Part shown: positions 48,703 to 57,144 of the stretch, in pieces
Numbering within the stretch: position 1 is the stretch's first letter
Layout of the letters: every line of letters begins with the position of its first letter
Assembly: GCF_014655955.1 (NCBI RefSeq)
Contig: NZ_BNBO01000032.1
Span: 38,300 to 102,299 of the forward strand
Source of the DNA: Kitasatospora indigofera
Lineage (GTDB): Bacteria > Actinomycetota > Actinomycetes > Streptomycetales > Streptomycetaceae
DNA: 64,000 nucleotides
Direction of reading: 5' to 3'
Translations under genes and position numbers: made by a program
The notes under the pieces: generated by a model
Told to the model about the DNA's origin: nothing
Seen by the model: only the letters and a program-made list of their open reading frames with translations
The model's database searches: none

Positions 48703-49769
48703 GCCGTCACCGTCCCCGGGGCGAAGCCGGCGTCGCGGCCGTCCGCGCCGTTGGCCAGCCACTTGGCGTGGGCGGTGCGGTAGGCGGCGAAGCGGGCGCG
48801 GGTGATGTCGCGCTGGAGGGTGCGCCCCGGGTCGTCGAAGTCGGGCGCGATCACCCCGTCCGGCTCCAGCTCGGAGAACCAGAACCGCTCGCCGTCGTGC
48901 AGGAAGTCGATGCAGAAGAACGGGATCGGCAGCCGCTGCGCGAAGTACGCGGTGGCCGCGGCCAGTTCGTCCGGCACGGGCGGGAACTCCATCGCGCCGC
49001 CCCGGCTGGCGTTGGCCACCGGCGAGCCCGGCCCCGGGATCCGCTTCATCACGGCGTACGGCTCGCCGTCCACCACGTACACCCGGTAGTCGGTGGTCCC
49101 GTCGCCCAGGTAGGGCTGCACCACGAGGGTGGTGTCGCCGCCCTGCGCCAGGCTGGCCAGGCCCCGGACGTCCTCCGGCCCGCGGGCCAGGTTGATCCCG
49201 CCGCCCCCGCACCACCCGGCCGGCTTCACCAGCGCCGGGTAGGTCACGTTCCTGAGCGCCACCTCGTGCAGGTTCTTGTCGACGTCCCGGCCGGTGCCGA
49301 TCCGGACGGTGGGGATCGGCGGCACCGGCGAGCCGCCGAGGTGCAGCAGGGTGGCGAGCTTGTCGTTGCCGATCAGCGACACCTGCGGCGGGAACGGCAG
49401 GTAGAAGCCGCTCTGTTCGAGCACGGCGTAGAGCGCGTACTGGTTGAAGATGTCCATCGACTGGTAGGGCAGCGAGTACAGCGCGGTGACGAAGAGGGTG
49501 TCCCGGGGGGAGACCGGCTCGCCGTCCACGTAGACCCGGGGGCTGCCGGTGACGGTGGCGTCCACGGTCACCGCGTCCGGCGCGTGCCTGGTCCAGCTCA
49601 TGCCGAGGCCCTCGGCGACCTCGGCGTAGAGGTTCCAGAAGAAGTCCGGCCACATGGCGGCGGCCCGGGTCGACTCCCGGTCGGGGAAGATCCAGCACAT
49701 GCGGCGCAGCGGGCCGTCGGGGGCGGCCGTCGGGCCGTCGGGCTCGTGCGTCGTCAGGGGTTCGGTCAT
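48699..49769 (-). CDS. ATP-grasp ligase (cluster gene 6)
   Basis: A 356-residue protein from the ATG at 49769 (tgagg six bases upstream); a GTG at 49781 is in frame but lacks a ribosome site. Visible ATP-grasp elements are a strand-loop with the ATP-binding Lys (YPALVKPAGWCGGGG), TTLVVQPYLGDGTTDYRVYVVDGEPYAVMKR and metal-binding acidic residues in FCIDFLHDGERFWFSELEPDG. The N-terminal domain is distinct (MCWIFPDRESTRAAAMWPDFF). ATP-grasp enzymes of this size join a carboxylate to an amine via an acyl phosphate, often making dipeptides or amides. It probably makes one of the amide bonds of the product. Confidence 0.8.
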   Translation of the reverse strand: MTEPLTTHEPDGPTAAPDGPLRRMCWIFPDRESTRAAAMWPDFFWNLYAEVAEGLGMSWTRHAPDAVTVDATVTGSPRVYVDGEPVSPRDTLFVTALYSLPYQSMDIFNQYALYAVLEQSGFYLPFPPQVSLIGNDKLATLLHLGGSPVPPIPTVRIGTGRDVDKNLHEVALRNVTYPALVKPAGWCGGGGINLARGPEDVRGLASLAQGGDTTLVVQPYLGDGTTDYRVYVVDGEPYAVMKRIPGPGSPVANASRGGAMEFPPVPDELAAATAYFAQRLPIPFFCIDFLHDGERFWFSELEPDGVIAPDFDDPGRTLQRDITRARFAAYRTAHAKWLANGADGRDAGFAPGTVTA

Positions 49770-49830
49770 CGTGGTCCTCACGGAGAAGCGTCACCGGGGT
49801 GCGTGCGGGGGAGGTGCGGATGCGGTCCGC

Positions 49831-49860
49831 GCCGGGTGCGGGTGCGGGTGCGGGTGCGGG
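49831..49860. repeat. 6-bp GGGTGC tandem repeat
   Basis: Four consecutive copies of gggtgc (cgggtgcgggtgcgggtgcg...) lie in the short gap between the aminomutase stop and the ATP-grasp start. No function evident. Confidence 0.7.
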
Positions 49861-49866
49861 CCCGGC

Positions 49867-51267
49867 TCAGGCCGGCGGGCCGTCGGACCGCTGCCCGGAC
49901 CACCAGCGGCGGCCGGCCTCGGGCAGGGTGTCCACCGGGTCGTAGTACGGGTGCCGGCGGTCGAGCAGCGAGTCCGGCCCGGCGTCGCCCGCCTCACGGA
50001 CGTCGAGGGCGGTGCGGTAGTTCTTGGTCCAGTAGGAGATGCCGCGTTCACGGTCGTACCCGACCGCCTGGTGCACCCAGCGCTTGCCCACCCGGGGTAC
50101 GTCGCAGACGATCCGCGGGGTGGCGTGCCCGGGCAGGTAGCCCATGATCGCCTCCTGGAGCAGCTGGGCCTCGTGCACGGAGGTCCGCCAGTGCTCGGCG
50201 TTGGGGATCATGTCGCACAGGTAGAAGTAGTAGGGCAGGATGTTCGCCTCGTCCTGGAGGGCGAAGCAGAGGTCCAGCAGGGCCTCGGGGGTGGCGTTGA
50301 CGCCGCGCATCAGCACGCCCTGGTTGCGGACGTCCCGGACCCCGGCGTCCAGCAGCGCCCGGGCCGCCTCGGCGACCAGCGGCGTCACCGACTGCGCGTG
50401 GTTGGCGTGGGTGTGCACGGCGAGGTTCACCGCCCGCCGGGCCGCCACCGCGGCCACCCGCCCCAGCCCCTCCACCACCCGGGGCTGCAGCCAGTGCTGC
50501 GGCAGGCCCACCACCGCCTTGCTGGCGAGCCGGATGTCGCGCACCGAGCCGAGGTCCAGCAGCCGCAGCAGGAAGGTCTCCAGCCGCGGCCACGGCACAT
50601 TGGCCAGGTCGCCGCCGGAGACCACCACGTCGCGCACGGTGGGCGTGCGCTTCAGGTAGTCGAGCATCTGCTCCTGCCGGTCGCCCGGCCGGAGCGCCAG
50701 CCGGGCCTTGGTGACCTGCGGCGTGGAGTTGCCGACCAGGTCCATCCGGGTGCAGTGCCCGCAGTACTGCGGGCAGGTGGAGACCAACTCGGCCAGCACC
50801 TTGGTGGGGTAGCGATGGGTGAGCCCCTCCACCACCCACATCTCGGCCTCGTGCAGCGAGTCCCGCTCCGCCTTCGGATGGCTCGGCCACCGCGGGTGCC
50901 GGTCCGCGCGCACCGGCAGCATGTAGCGGCGGACGGGGTCGGCGAGGAACGCCTCGGTGAAGGCCCGTGGCTCGGCCGGGGCGGTCGGCGCCATGGTGTT
51001 GAGCATCTGCGGCGGCAGCAGCATCGACATGGTGGCGAACTGCGCCTGGTCGGCGCCGAGTTCCTGGTAGAACCGGTCGGTCAGCAGGTCGCCGACGACG
51101 GCCCGGAGCTGCCCGGGATTGCGGACGGAGTGCGCCCGCTGCCACTGGGCGTCCCGCCACTGCGCCGTGCTGACGTCGCGCCACCCCGGCAGCCGGCGCC
51201 AGTCCGGCTCGGTCAGCGGGGTCCGGACGTACTGGTACGGCTGCCGGATCACATGAGGGTCCATCAC
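49867..51267 (-). CDS. Radical-SAM lysine-2,3-aminomutase-like enzyme (cluster gene 5)
   Basis: A 466-residue protein; GTG 51267 and ATG 51264 are adjacent starts. The radical-SAM cluster motif CxxxCxxC is present as CPQYCGHC (Cys165, 169, 172). KamA features follow: VVVSGGDLANVPWPRLE, VHTHANHAQSVTP, GVLMRGVNATPEAL and YYFYLCDMIPNAEHWRTS. In VCDVPRVGKRW the Lys is in the position of the PLP lysine. Two Asp (in YLCDM and VCDVP) match those binding the side-chain amine of lysine in the clostridial enzyme; glutamate-type enzymes replace them. A lysine or other basic substrate is therefore favoured. The product would be a beta-amino acid. The N-terminal ~100 residues include a helical lid as in the family. 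Confidence 0.85.
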   Translation of the reverse strand: MMDPHVIRQPYQYVRTPLTEPDWRRLPGWRDVSTAQWRDAQWQRAHSVRNPGQLRAVVGDLLTDRFYQELGADQAQFATMSMLLPPQMLNTMAPTAPAEPRAFTEAFLADPVRRYMLPVRADRHPRWPSHPKAERDSLHEAEMWVVEGLTHRYPTKVLAELVSTCPQYCGHCTRMDLVGNSTPQVTKARLALRPGDRQEQMLDYLKRTPTVRDVVVSGGDLANVPWPRLETFLLRLLDLGSVRDIRLASKAVVGLPQHWLQPRVVEGLGRVAAVAARRAVNLAVHTHANHAQSVTPLVAEAARALLDAGVRDVRNQGVLMRGVNATPEALLDLCFALQDEANILPYYFYLCDMIPNAEHWRTSVHEAQLLQEAIMGYLPGHATPRIVCDVPRVGKRWVHQAVGYDRERGISYWTKNYRTALDVREAGDAGPDSLLDRRHPYYDPVDTLPEAGRRWWSGQRSDGPPA

Positions 51268-51272
51268 CGGTG

Positions 51273-52979
51273 CTACTGGCCGGTGAAGAGGGTGGCGAAG
51301 CGGGTCCGCAGCTCGCGCTTGAGCACCTTGCCGGTGGGCCCGAGCGGGAACTCCTCGGGTGTCCGGGCGATGCTGACCGCGGCGAGGGTGGCCAGACCGG
51401 CCCCGGCCAGCGCCTTGTTGGCGGCCTCCTGCACCTCCTCGGCCGCGAGCTGCGCCGCGTCGGCCTGCAACTGCACCACCGCGATGGGCCGTTGGCCCTC
51501 ACCGGGCAGGCCGGGCACGCCGACCACCGAGCAGTCCCGGACCAGCTCGGCGCAGTCGGCCAGCAGCACCTCCTCGATCGGCAGGCTGTAGACCGGGCCG
51601 CTCACGGTGTCGATCACGTCCACCGTGCGGTCGAGGTGGTAGAACCGGCCCTCGGCGTCGCGCCGGGCCACGTCACCGGTGAGCCAGTGGCCGGCCAGTT
51701 CGAAGGTGGCGGTCAGCCGGGGGTTGTTCCAGTAGCCCGGGGTCAGCGAGGGGCTGACCACCGCGAGCAGCCCGACCGTGCCGTCCGGGACCTCGACGCC
51801 GTTCTCGTCCAGCACCGCGGCCCTGACCACCGCCTCGGTGGGTCTGCCGACGCAGCGGTCGTCCCGGGGGGTCTCCGGCGCGGTCACCTGGCCGAACAGC
51901 GCCATGCCCATCTCCGAGGAGCCCAGCCCGTCGATGAACTGCGAACCGGGCAGGGCGGCTTCGGCGGCCTGCTGGTGCGGGAGCAGCCAGGGCTTGATCA
52001 GGCCGGCGGGCCGCTCACCGAGCTGCACCAGACGGCGGACGTGCCCGTAGTGCGCGCTGTCGCCGGTGTTGAACCAGGAGTGCACCTTCGCCGCACCCTT
52101 GACCGGCAGCTCGCCGGTGGCCAGCTCGACGAAGGTCCGGGGGAAGGAGGCGACCATGGTGGGCCGGAAGGCCTCCATCACCGGCTCGACCACCGAGCGC
52201 CGCCAGTCGGACATCACCACGGTCGGCAGGCCGAGCAGCGCGGCGGTGAGGAAGTAGCTGAGGCCGCCGGCGTGGGTGTGCGGCATCAGCGACATCAGCC
52301 GGTCGTACGGCTCCGCCGGGAACCGCTCCATCCGCGGCTGCTTGCCGTCCCAGAACTGCCGGTGCGCCAGCATGGTGGACTTCGGCGTGCCGGTGGTGCC
52401 GGAGGAGTGGATCAGCCCGACCACGTCGTCCGCGGCGTGCCGGTACGGGTAGTCCTCGGGCAGTGGCGCCGAGCCGGCGTCGAAGGCCTGGATCTCGGCG
52501 GCCATCGCGATGAAGCGCGGGCGCTGCCTCGGGTCCTCGCGGTAGGCCGAGGCGAGCCGGGTGGGGTCGTCCGCGACGATGCCGACCACGCCCACGTGGT
52601 TGAGGTAGCGCACCATCACGTCGTGCCGCATGGCGTCGTTGACCAGCGCGGGGACGGCGCCGAGCGCGGTGAGCGCGAGGAAGTGCAGGACGGGCTCCAG
52701 GCCCTCGCCGACCACCACGCCGACCGGCTCGCCGGGGCGCACGCCGTTCGCCCGGTACCAGGTGGCGTAGCGGTCGCGCAGGGCGGCGAGGTCGAGCAGG
52801 CTGTGCCCGCGCAGGACCACGGCGCCGCGGTGGTCGGTGTGGTGGCTGTAGGCGAACGGCACGGCGCGGTTGGGGTTCACCGCGATGGCGTGGTCCAGGA
52901 AGTTGCCGGCGCCGAGGCTCGCCTCGGTCATCAGCTGCCGTCTGGCGGCGAGGGGCGCGACGGAACTCTGTTCGCTCAT
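51273..52979 (-). CDS. AMP-dependent synthetase/ligase (cluster gene 4)
   Basis: A 568-residue ANL enzyme from the ATG at 52979 (gggaga upstream). The phosphate loop is IHSSGTTGTPKSTML; other core motifs are LMPHTHAGGLSYFL, FIDGLGSSEMGMALFG, LTPGYWNNPRLTAT, HWLTGDVARRDAEG and the C-terminal Lys motif GPTGKVLKRELR. It resembles acyl-CoA synthetases more than NRPS A domains (no separate carrier attached). Six bases separate it from the aminomutase. With the NRPS A protein and two PaaK-like enzymes it makes four adenylating enzymes in one operon. Substrate unknown. Confidence 0.85.
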   Translation of the reverse strand: MSEQSSVAPLAARRQLMTEASLGAGNFLDHAIAVNPNRAVPFAYSHHTDHRGAVVLRGHSLLDLAALRDRYATWYRANGVRPGEPVGVVVGEGLEPVLHFLALTALGAVPALVNDAMRHDVMVRYLNHVGVVGIVADDPTRLASAYREDPRQRPRFIAMAAEIQAFDAGSAPLPEDYPYRHAADDVVGLIHSSGTTGTPKSTMLAHRQFWDGKQPRMERFPAEPYDRLMSLMPHTHAGGLSYFLTAALLGLPTVVMSDWRRSVVEPVMEAFRPTMVASFPRTFVELATGELPVKGAAKVHSWFNTGDSAHYGHVRRLVQLGERPAGLIKPWLLPHQQAAEAALPGSQFIDGLGSSEMGMALFGQVTAPETPRDDRCVGRPTEAVVRAAVLDENGVEVPDGTVGLLAVVSPSLTPGYWNNPRLTATFELAGHWLTGDVARRDAEGRFYHLDRTVDVIDTVSGPVYSLPIEEVLLADCAELVRDCSVVGVPGLPGEGQRPIAVVQLQADAAQLAAEEVQEAANKALAGAGLATLAAVSIARTPEEFPLGPTGKVLKRELRTRFATLFTGQ

Positions 52980-53311
52980 GGCGGTCTCCCAGGGATGCGG
53001 CGCCCGGCGCGAGTTCTTGTGGAACCGGCGCCGGGCCGACGGGTGGAAGCAGAACCAGCCCACGGTGGACTGGTGGTCCAGTGGTGAGGGTTGAGCCGTG
53101 CGGCCGTGCGGCCGTGCGGCGGTGCGGCGGTGCGGCGGTGCGGCGGTCGGGCCGGCGGGCGCGGGGGCGGTGCTCCGCGTTCGGGTCGCGCGGAGGCGTC
53201 ACCGCACCACGCCCGGGGGCCCGGTCCGGGGTCGGGTCGGCGGTCGGTTGGTCGGTCGGTCGGGGTGGAAGGCCGGGCCGGAAGGTCGTCCGGTGGGCCG
53301 CCGGATGTGCC
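52980..53311. promoter_or_regulatory. Gap within the cluster with 8-bp repeats and an inverted repeat
   Basis: No gene seen. It contains seven tandem 8-bp units (gccgtgcg x3, then gcggtgcg x3 and one variant) at 53095-53150, runs of ggtcggtc around 53232-53270 and a small inverted repeat, ACTGGtggtCCAGT (53069-53082), 90 bp before the ligase ATG. It is the only large gap in the ten-gene operon, so an internal promoter is possible here. Confidence 0.4.
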
Positions 53312-54679
53312 CTAGGTCCGGGCGAGGATCTCCGCGACCACCCGGTGGCCGGAGCGGATCGCGCCCTCCATCAGGCCGAAGAACTCGGTGCTGGTCTCGG
53401 TGCCGGCCCAGTGCACCCGCCGGTGCGGGGCGGTCAGCGTCGGGCCGTGCCGGAGCCAGTCGCCCGGCCCGAACAGGGCGGCGTAACAGCCTTGGCTGTA
53501 CTCTTCGTTTACCCAGTCGGTGATGTGCAGGCCGACCGGTTCGGGGAGCATCGGGAACAGCCTGGCGGCCTGCTCGGCCGCGGCCGCGCGCTGCCGCTCC
53601 GGGGTGAGCGCCGCGAACCGGTGCGCCTCGGCCCCGGTGACGAAGCCGGTCAGCACACCCGCCCCGCCCTCGGCGGGGGAGTCGTCCACGGTGGAGAGCA
53701 ACGGGCCCTCGGCGTTGACCGACCACCCGGACAGCCCGTGGTCGCGCCAGACCGGTGCGGGGTGCACCAGGTGCACCTTGACCGCGCAGCCGCGGGCGGT
53801 CCGCCCGCCGGCCCGGCGCACCGGCGGTGCGGGGTGCTGCTCGACGGCGTCGGCGGGCAGCGGGGGCAGGGCCAGCACCGCGACGTCCGCCCGGTGCTCG
53901 CCGCGCGCGGAGCGGACGGTGACGCCGTGGGCGTCCTGGTGGACCGCCAGGACGGGCTCGCCGAGCCGTACCCGGGTCCCGAGCCGGTCGGCCAGCCGTT
54001 CGCACACCTGGTGGGCGCCGCCGGCCACCCGGTCCTGCTGGGCGCCGCCCTCGAAGGCGTTGAGGTAGCGCAGGCCGCCGCCCGAGCGCAGGTAGAACGC
54101 CATGTGCAGGACGGAGACGTCGGCCGGGTCGGCCGCCATCATCTCGCCCAGGAAGAGCGGGAAGAAGAGCCGGGCGTCCGGGTGGGTCAGCTGCCGGTCG
54201 GCCCAGTCGGCCGCCGTCAGGGCGTCCAGGCGTTCGGCGTCCGGGGTCAGCCACGGCGCCTCGGGCACCACGGCGGCGGTGAGTTCGGCCAGTTGCTCGA
54301 AGAGGTCGCCGAGTGCCACGGCGTTGAGCGGCGGGAACCTGCCGTCCCGGGTGGCGTGGACGCCGCCGAGCGCGAACCGGCTGGCGCCGAGCATCGTGGT
54401 GGGCGTGGTCTTCAGGCCCAACTCGGCCAGCAGGGCGTGAAGGTGGGTGTGGCGGTCGCCCAGGTAGGCGGCGCCGGCGTCGACCCAGCTCCCGGGGGCG
54501 ACCTGGAGGCCGTGGGTGCGGCCGCCGACCCGGTCGCGCGCCTCCAGCACGGTGACCTCGATGCCGTGGGCGGTCAGGCCGCTCGCGGCGGTCAGCCCGG
54601 CGAGTCCGGCCCCGACCACCACGGCACTGGCGACGGGTCTGCCGCCGGCCGGCCCGGGGGCGCTCTCCTGGGCGCTCAC
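53312..54679 (-). CDS. Flavin monoamine oxidase-like enzyme (cluster gene 3)
   Basis: A 455-residue protein; the GTG overlaps the carrier protein stop (GTGA). The Rossmann FAD motif is VVVGAGLAGLTAASGL with Glu46 (VTVLEARDRVGGRT) binding the ribose. The C-terminal FAD motif is HWAGTETSTEFFGLMEGAIRSG-type, as in MAO, L-amino-acid and polyamine oxidases. Substrate-domain elements include PGSWVDAGAAYLG and WVNEEYSQGCYAALF. It would oxidise an amine (C-N bond) to an imine. Being coupled to a free-standing carrier protein, it may act on a carrier-bound amino acid. Confidence 0.87.
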   Translation of the reverse strand: MSAQESAPGPAGGRPVASAVVVGAGLAGLTAASGLTAHGIEVTVLEARDRVGGRTHGLQVAPGSWVDAGAAYLGDRHTHLHALLAELGLKTTPTTMLGASRFALGGVHATRDGRFPPLNAVALGDLFEQLAELTAAVVPEAPWLTPDAERLDALTAADWADRQLTHPDARLFFPLFLGEMMAADPADVSVLHMAFYLRSGGGLRYLNAFEGGAQQDRVAGGAHQVCERLADRLGTRVRLGEPVLAVHQDAHGVTVRSARGEHRADVAVLALPPLPADAVEQHPAPPVRRAGGRTARGCAVKVHLVHPAPVWRDHGLSGWSVNAEGPLLSTVDDSPAEGGAGVLTGFVTGAEAHRFAALTPERQRAAAAEQAARLFPMLPEPVGLHITDWVNEEYSQGCYAALFGPGDWLRHGPTLTAPHRRVHWAGTETSTEFFGLMEGAIRSGHRVVAEILART

Positions 54680-54957
54680 CGGGCGGCCGCGATCTTTCCG
54701 GCGAGTCCCCGGGGGGTGGGCGCGAGCAGGAAGTCCTCGAAGGACAGCTCCACGCCGTGGCCGCGGGCGATCGCGCTCAGCACCCGGGTGGCGATCAGCG
54801 AGTCGCCGCCGAGCAGGAAGAAGTCGGAGTCCACCCCGGCGGCCGGGTTCTCCAGCACGCGGCGGAAGACCGCCACCAGGGCCTCCGCGTCGGCGTCGGT
54901 CCCGAGGCTGTCGGGTGCGCCGTCGGAGCCGGCGGAGGTGGTGGTGTCAACGCTCAT
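54676..54957 (-). CDS. Stand-alone peptidyl carrier protein (cluster gene 2)
   Basis: A 93-residue carrier protein. The phosphopantetheine site is LLGGDSLIAT with Ser53. Flanking helices are ALVAVFRRVLENPAAG and VELSFEDFLLAPTPRGLAG, as in type II PCPs. The first ~20 residues are flexible. It overlaps the A-domain stop (ATGA) upstream and the oxidase start downstream (GTGA), so all three are coupled and probably work as one loading-and-oxidation unit. Confidence 0.9.
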   Translation of the reverse strand: MSVDTTTSAGSDGAPDSLGTDADAEALVAVFRRVLENPAAGVDSDFFLLGGDSLIATRVLSAIARGHGVELSFEDFLLAPTPRGLAGKIAAAR

Positions 54958-56573
54958 CGAAGGTCTCCTTTGACTTGCTCAGGGGGCGTGTGGCGGCGGT
55001 GCGATCCGGCGCGGTCGACCTTGCCGCTCGCGGTGAGGACCAGTTCGGGGACGACGGTGATCCGGCTGGGCACCAGATGGCCGGGCACCCGCCCCCGCAG
55101 GTAGGCCAGGACTTCGGTGTCCAGGGCCTCGGTTCGCGCGTGCGGGCGCGGCACCACGTAGGCGACCAGGGCGGACCGGCCGGCCAGTGTCGCGGCCACC
55201 ACGGCCGCCGCCTGGATCCAGGGGTGGCCCGAGAGGTGCGCCTCGACCTCGCCGGGATCCACCCGGATGCCGCGGATCTTGACCTCGCCGTCGAGCCGGC
55301 CCCGGTGGGTGAGGACGCCGTCCGGCGAGCTGCTCACCCGGTCGCCGGTCCGGAACCAGCGCTCGCCGCCCAGCAGGGTGAACCGGTCGGCGGTGGCCTC
55401 CGGCAGCCCGAGGTAGCCCAGCGCCACGGCCGGTCCGCCGATGATCAACTCGCCCTGCTCGCTGATCCGTTGGACCACGTGCGGCAGGGCGCGGCCGATC
55501 GGCGCGTTGGTCCGCCCGTCCCATTCCCGGCCGGGGGAGGGGGCCCCGGGGCCGTGCAGGTCGACGGCGTGGGTGATCAGCGTCGTCTCGGTGCAGCCGT
55601 AGGTGTTGACCAGGCGGATCCGGCCGGTGTCCAGTGCGCTCCAGTCGGCCAGCCGGGCCGGGCTCGCCGCCTCGCCGCCGATCACCAGGAGCCGGACGCA
55701 GGCGGGCAGGCCCGGTCCCCCCTCGGCCAGGTGGAGCACCAGCTCGTGCCAGAAGGCGGTGGGCAGGTCCAGGACGGTGATCCGCTCGCGCTCGACCATG
55801 CGCAGGAAGCGGGGGAACGACCCGGAGTGCGCCTCGGCGTCGAGGACGAGGGCGGCGCCGGTGGTGAGCGCCGGCAGGATCTCCTCGAAGCAGGTGTCCC
55901 AGTTCAGCGAGGCGAACTGGAGGACGCGGTCCTCGGGCGTCAGGCCGAAGAGGCCGCGCAGCGAGTGCACGGTGGCGGAGACGGCCCGCCGGGGGGTGAC
56001 CACCGGCTTCGGCCGCCCGGTGGAGCCGGAGGTGAAGAGAATGTACGCGGGATCCTCGGCGCCGGCCGCGGTGCGGCCGGGGGCCGGTAAGCGGGGGTTG
56101 TCCGGCGGCGCCGGCGGGCCGGCCCGGTGCGAAGGGGAATTGCCTGTCGGCGCCAATTCCGCCGGGTTCGCGGGGAGTTCCGCGAAGGGGCCTAACCCGA
56201 CCGGGACCAGGCCGAGCCGGGTGGCCGGGCCGGAATCCGCGGCGAGCATTGTGCGGCAGCCGGCCGCCTTCACCATTGCCTGCTGCCGTTCGAACGGGAA
56301 TGCCGGATCGACGGGACAGTAGGCACCCCCCGAGGCCAGGACGCCGAGCAGGCCGACGACCGTTTCCGGGGTGCGGGTGGCCGCTACGGCGACCACGCCG
56401 GGTCGGTCGCCCAGGCGGCCGGCCAGGGTGTTCGCCAGCTCGTGGAGCCGGCGGTAGCTCAGGACGCGCCCGTGGTGGACCAGTGCCGGGCGGTCCGGAT
56501 GACGAATTACACTTTCCGTGAACACGTCAATCAAGTCGGAAGAGACCTCATGGATACCGTGAATCGTTGACAT
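54954..56573 (-). CDS. NRPS adenylation protein (cluster gene 1)
   Basis: A 539-residue free-standing A domain starting MSTIHGIHEVSSDLI. Core motifs: A2-like (LASGGAYCPVDPAFP), A3 ILFTSGSTGRPKPVV, A5 NTYGCTETTL, A7 RWFRTGDRV, A8 GRLDGEVKIRGIRVDPGEVE and A10 ASGKVDR. Reading the pocket by hand against GrsA gives D235, T236, E239, D278, V299, G301, T322, L330, I331. Two extra acidic residues (E239, D278) suggest a basic substrate such as lysine or beta-lysine, which fits the aminomutase in the operon. It loads the separate carrier protein encoded next. The hand alignment may be off by a residue in places. Confidence 0.87.
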   Translation of the reverse strand: MSTIHGIHEVSSDLIDVFTESVIRHPDRPALVHHGRVLSYRRLHELANTLAGRLGDRPGVVAVAATRTPETVVGLLGVLASGGAYCPVDPAFPFERQQAMVKAAGCRTMLAADSGPATRLGLVPVGLGPFAELPANPAELAPTGNSPSHRAGPPAPPDNPRLPAPGRTAAGAEDPAYILFTSGSTGRPKPVVTPRRAVSATVHSLRGLFGLTPEDRVLQFASLNWDTCFEEILPALTTGAALVLDAEAHSGSFPRFLRMVERERITVLDLPTAFWHELVLHLAEGGPGLPACVRLLVIGGEAASPARLADWSALDTGRIRLVNTYGCTETTLITHAVDLHGPGAPSPGREWDGRTNAPIGRALPHVVQRISEQGELIIGGPAVALGYLGLPEATADRFTLLGGERWFRTGDRVSSSPDGVLTHRGRLDGEVKIRGIRVDPGEVEAHLSGHPWIQAAAVVAATLAGRSALVAYVVPRPHARTEALDTEVLAYLRGRVPGHLVPSRITVVPELVLTASGKVDRAGSHRRHTPPEQVKGDLR

Positions 56574-56625
56574 GCCCGCCCCAAGGTCATGCACGCGAGC
56601 GCCCGTCCGTGCTCGGAGAACCGGG

Positions 56626-56654
56626 ACTCTACCTTCGAACATGCGTAGCCACAA
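56626..56654 (-). promoter_or_regulatory. Candidate promoter of the biosynthetic operon
   Basis: On the minus strand, TTGTGG (-35, 56649-56654) and TAGAGT (-10, 56626-56631) are 17 bases apart. Transcription would start near 56619, giving a leader of about 45 nt before the ATG at 56573. The area is less GC-rich than its surroundings. It is a sequence match only. Confidence 0.45.
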
Positions 56655-57144
56655 TGGTCGTTGAGGCCGTTGTCGCGAGAATGTGTGACCGGGTCGTGAA
56701 CGCGACGGACCCACCGGCTGGGCCGGATCCGGGTCGGTCGAAAACGAACCGTGGCGGGAATTGCCCGCCGGTTCATGACGGCCGGCGGTCAAACCCCTCG
56801 GTCGCGCGCGCCCGCGCGGCGACGGCCGGATTCCCGGGCCCGATCCGGCCGGGACGCAGCGGCGGGCGCGGTGGCCGACGGGGAGGCGCGGCAGCGGTCC
56901 GGCCGGGACTCACCCGGGGCCGGCGGCACGACAGCCGCACGGCGGGCCCCGGCGCCCCTGAGGCGGGGTCGGGCGGCCCCGGCGCGCCCCGGGGCATGGT
57001 CGGGCGGGCGGCAGGATCCCGCCGGGGGCCCGGACGCCCGTGAGGCCCGCCGCGCCCCTGACGGGGGCACGGCGGGCCTCGGCGGTGGCGTGGCGGACCC
57101 GTCTCGCCGGCCCGCACGGTGGCGATCGAGCGGCCCGCGGGTGC
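56655..57144. other. Intergenic stretch between the biosynthetic operon and the CopC-like gene
   Basis: No gene is supported here; open frames lack ribosome sites and have low-complexity Arg/Pro/Gly products. It holds a small hairpin GGCGGGaattgCCCGCC (56753-56769) and the terminator at 57042-57080. AT-richer patches lie near 56655-56760, where upstream control elements of the operon might be. Confidence 0.5.
57042..57080 (-). terminator. Strong hairpin terminator after the CopC-like gene
   Basis: An 11-bp outer stem (gaggcccgccg / cggcgggcctc), one mismatch and a 5-bp inner stem (gcccc / ggggc) form a long hairpin about 65 bp beyond the CopC-like stop. Confidence 0.65.

Noticed and set aside
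53095..53150. 8-bp repeat run considered as a CRISPR or origin-like array
   Set aside because: Units are contiguous with no spacers and vary in sequence; a simple repeat explains it.
56574..56792. N-terminal extension of the NRPS A domain
   Set aside because: The extra residues are not A-domain-like and would include the candidate promoter; the domain starts naturally at MSTIHGIHEV.
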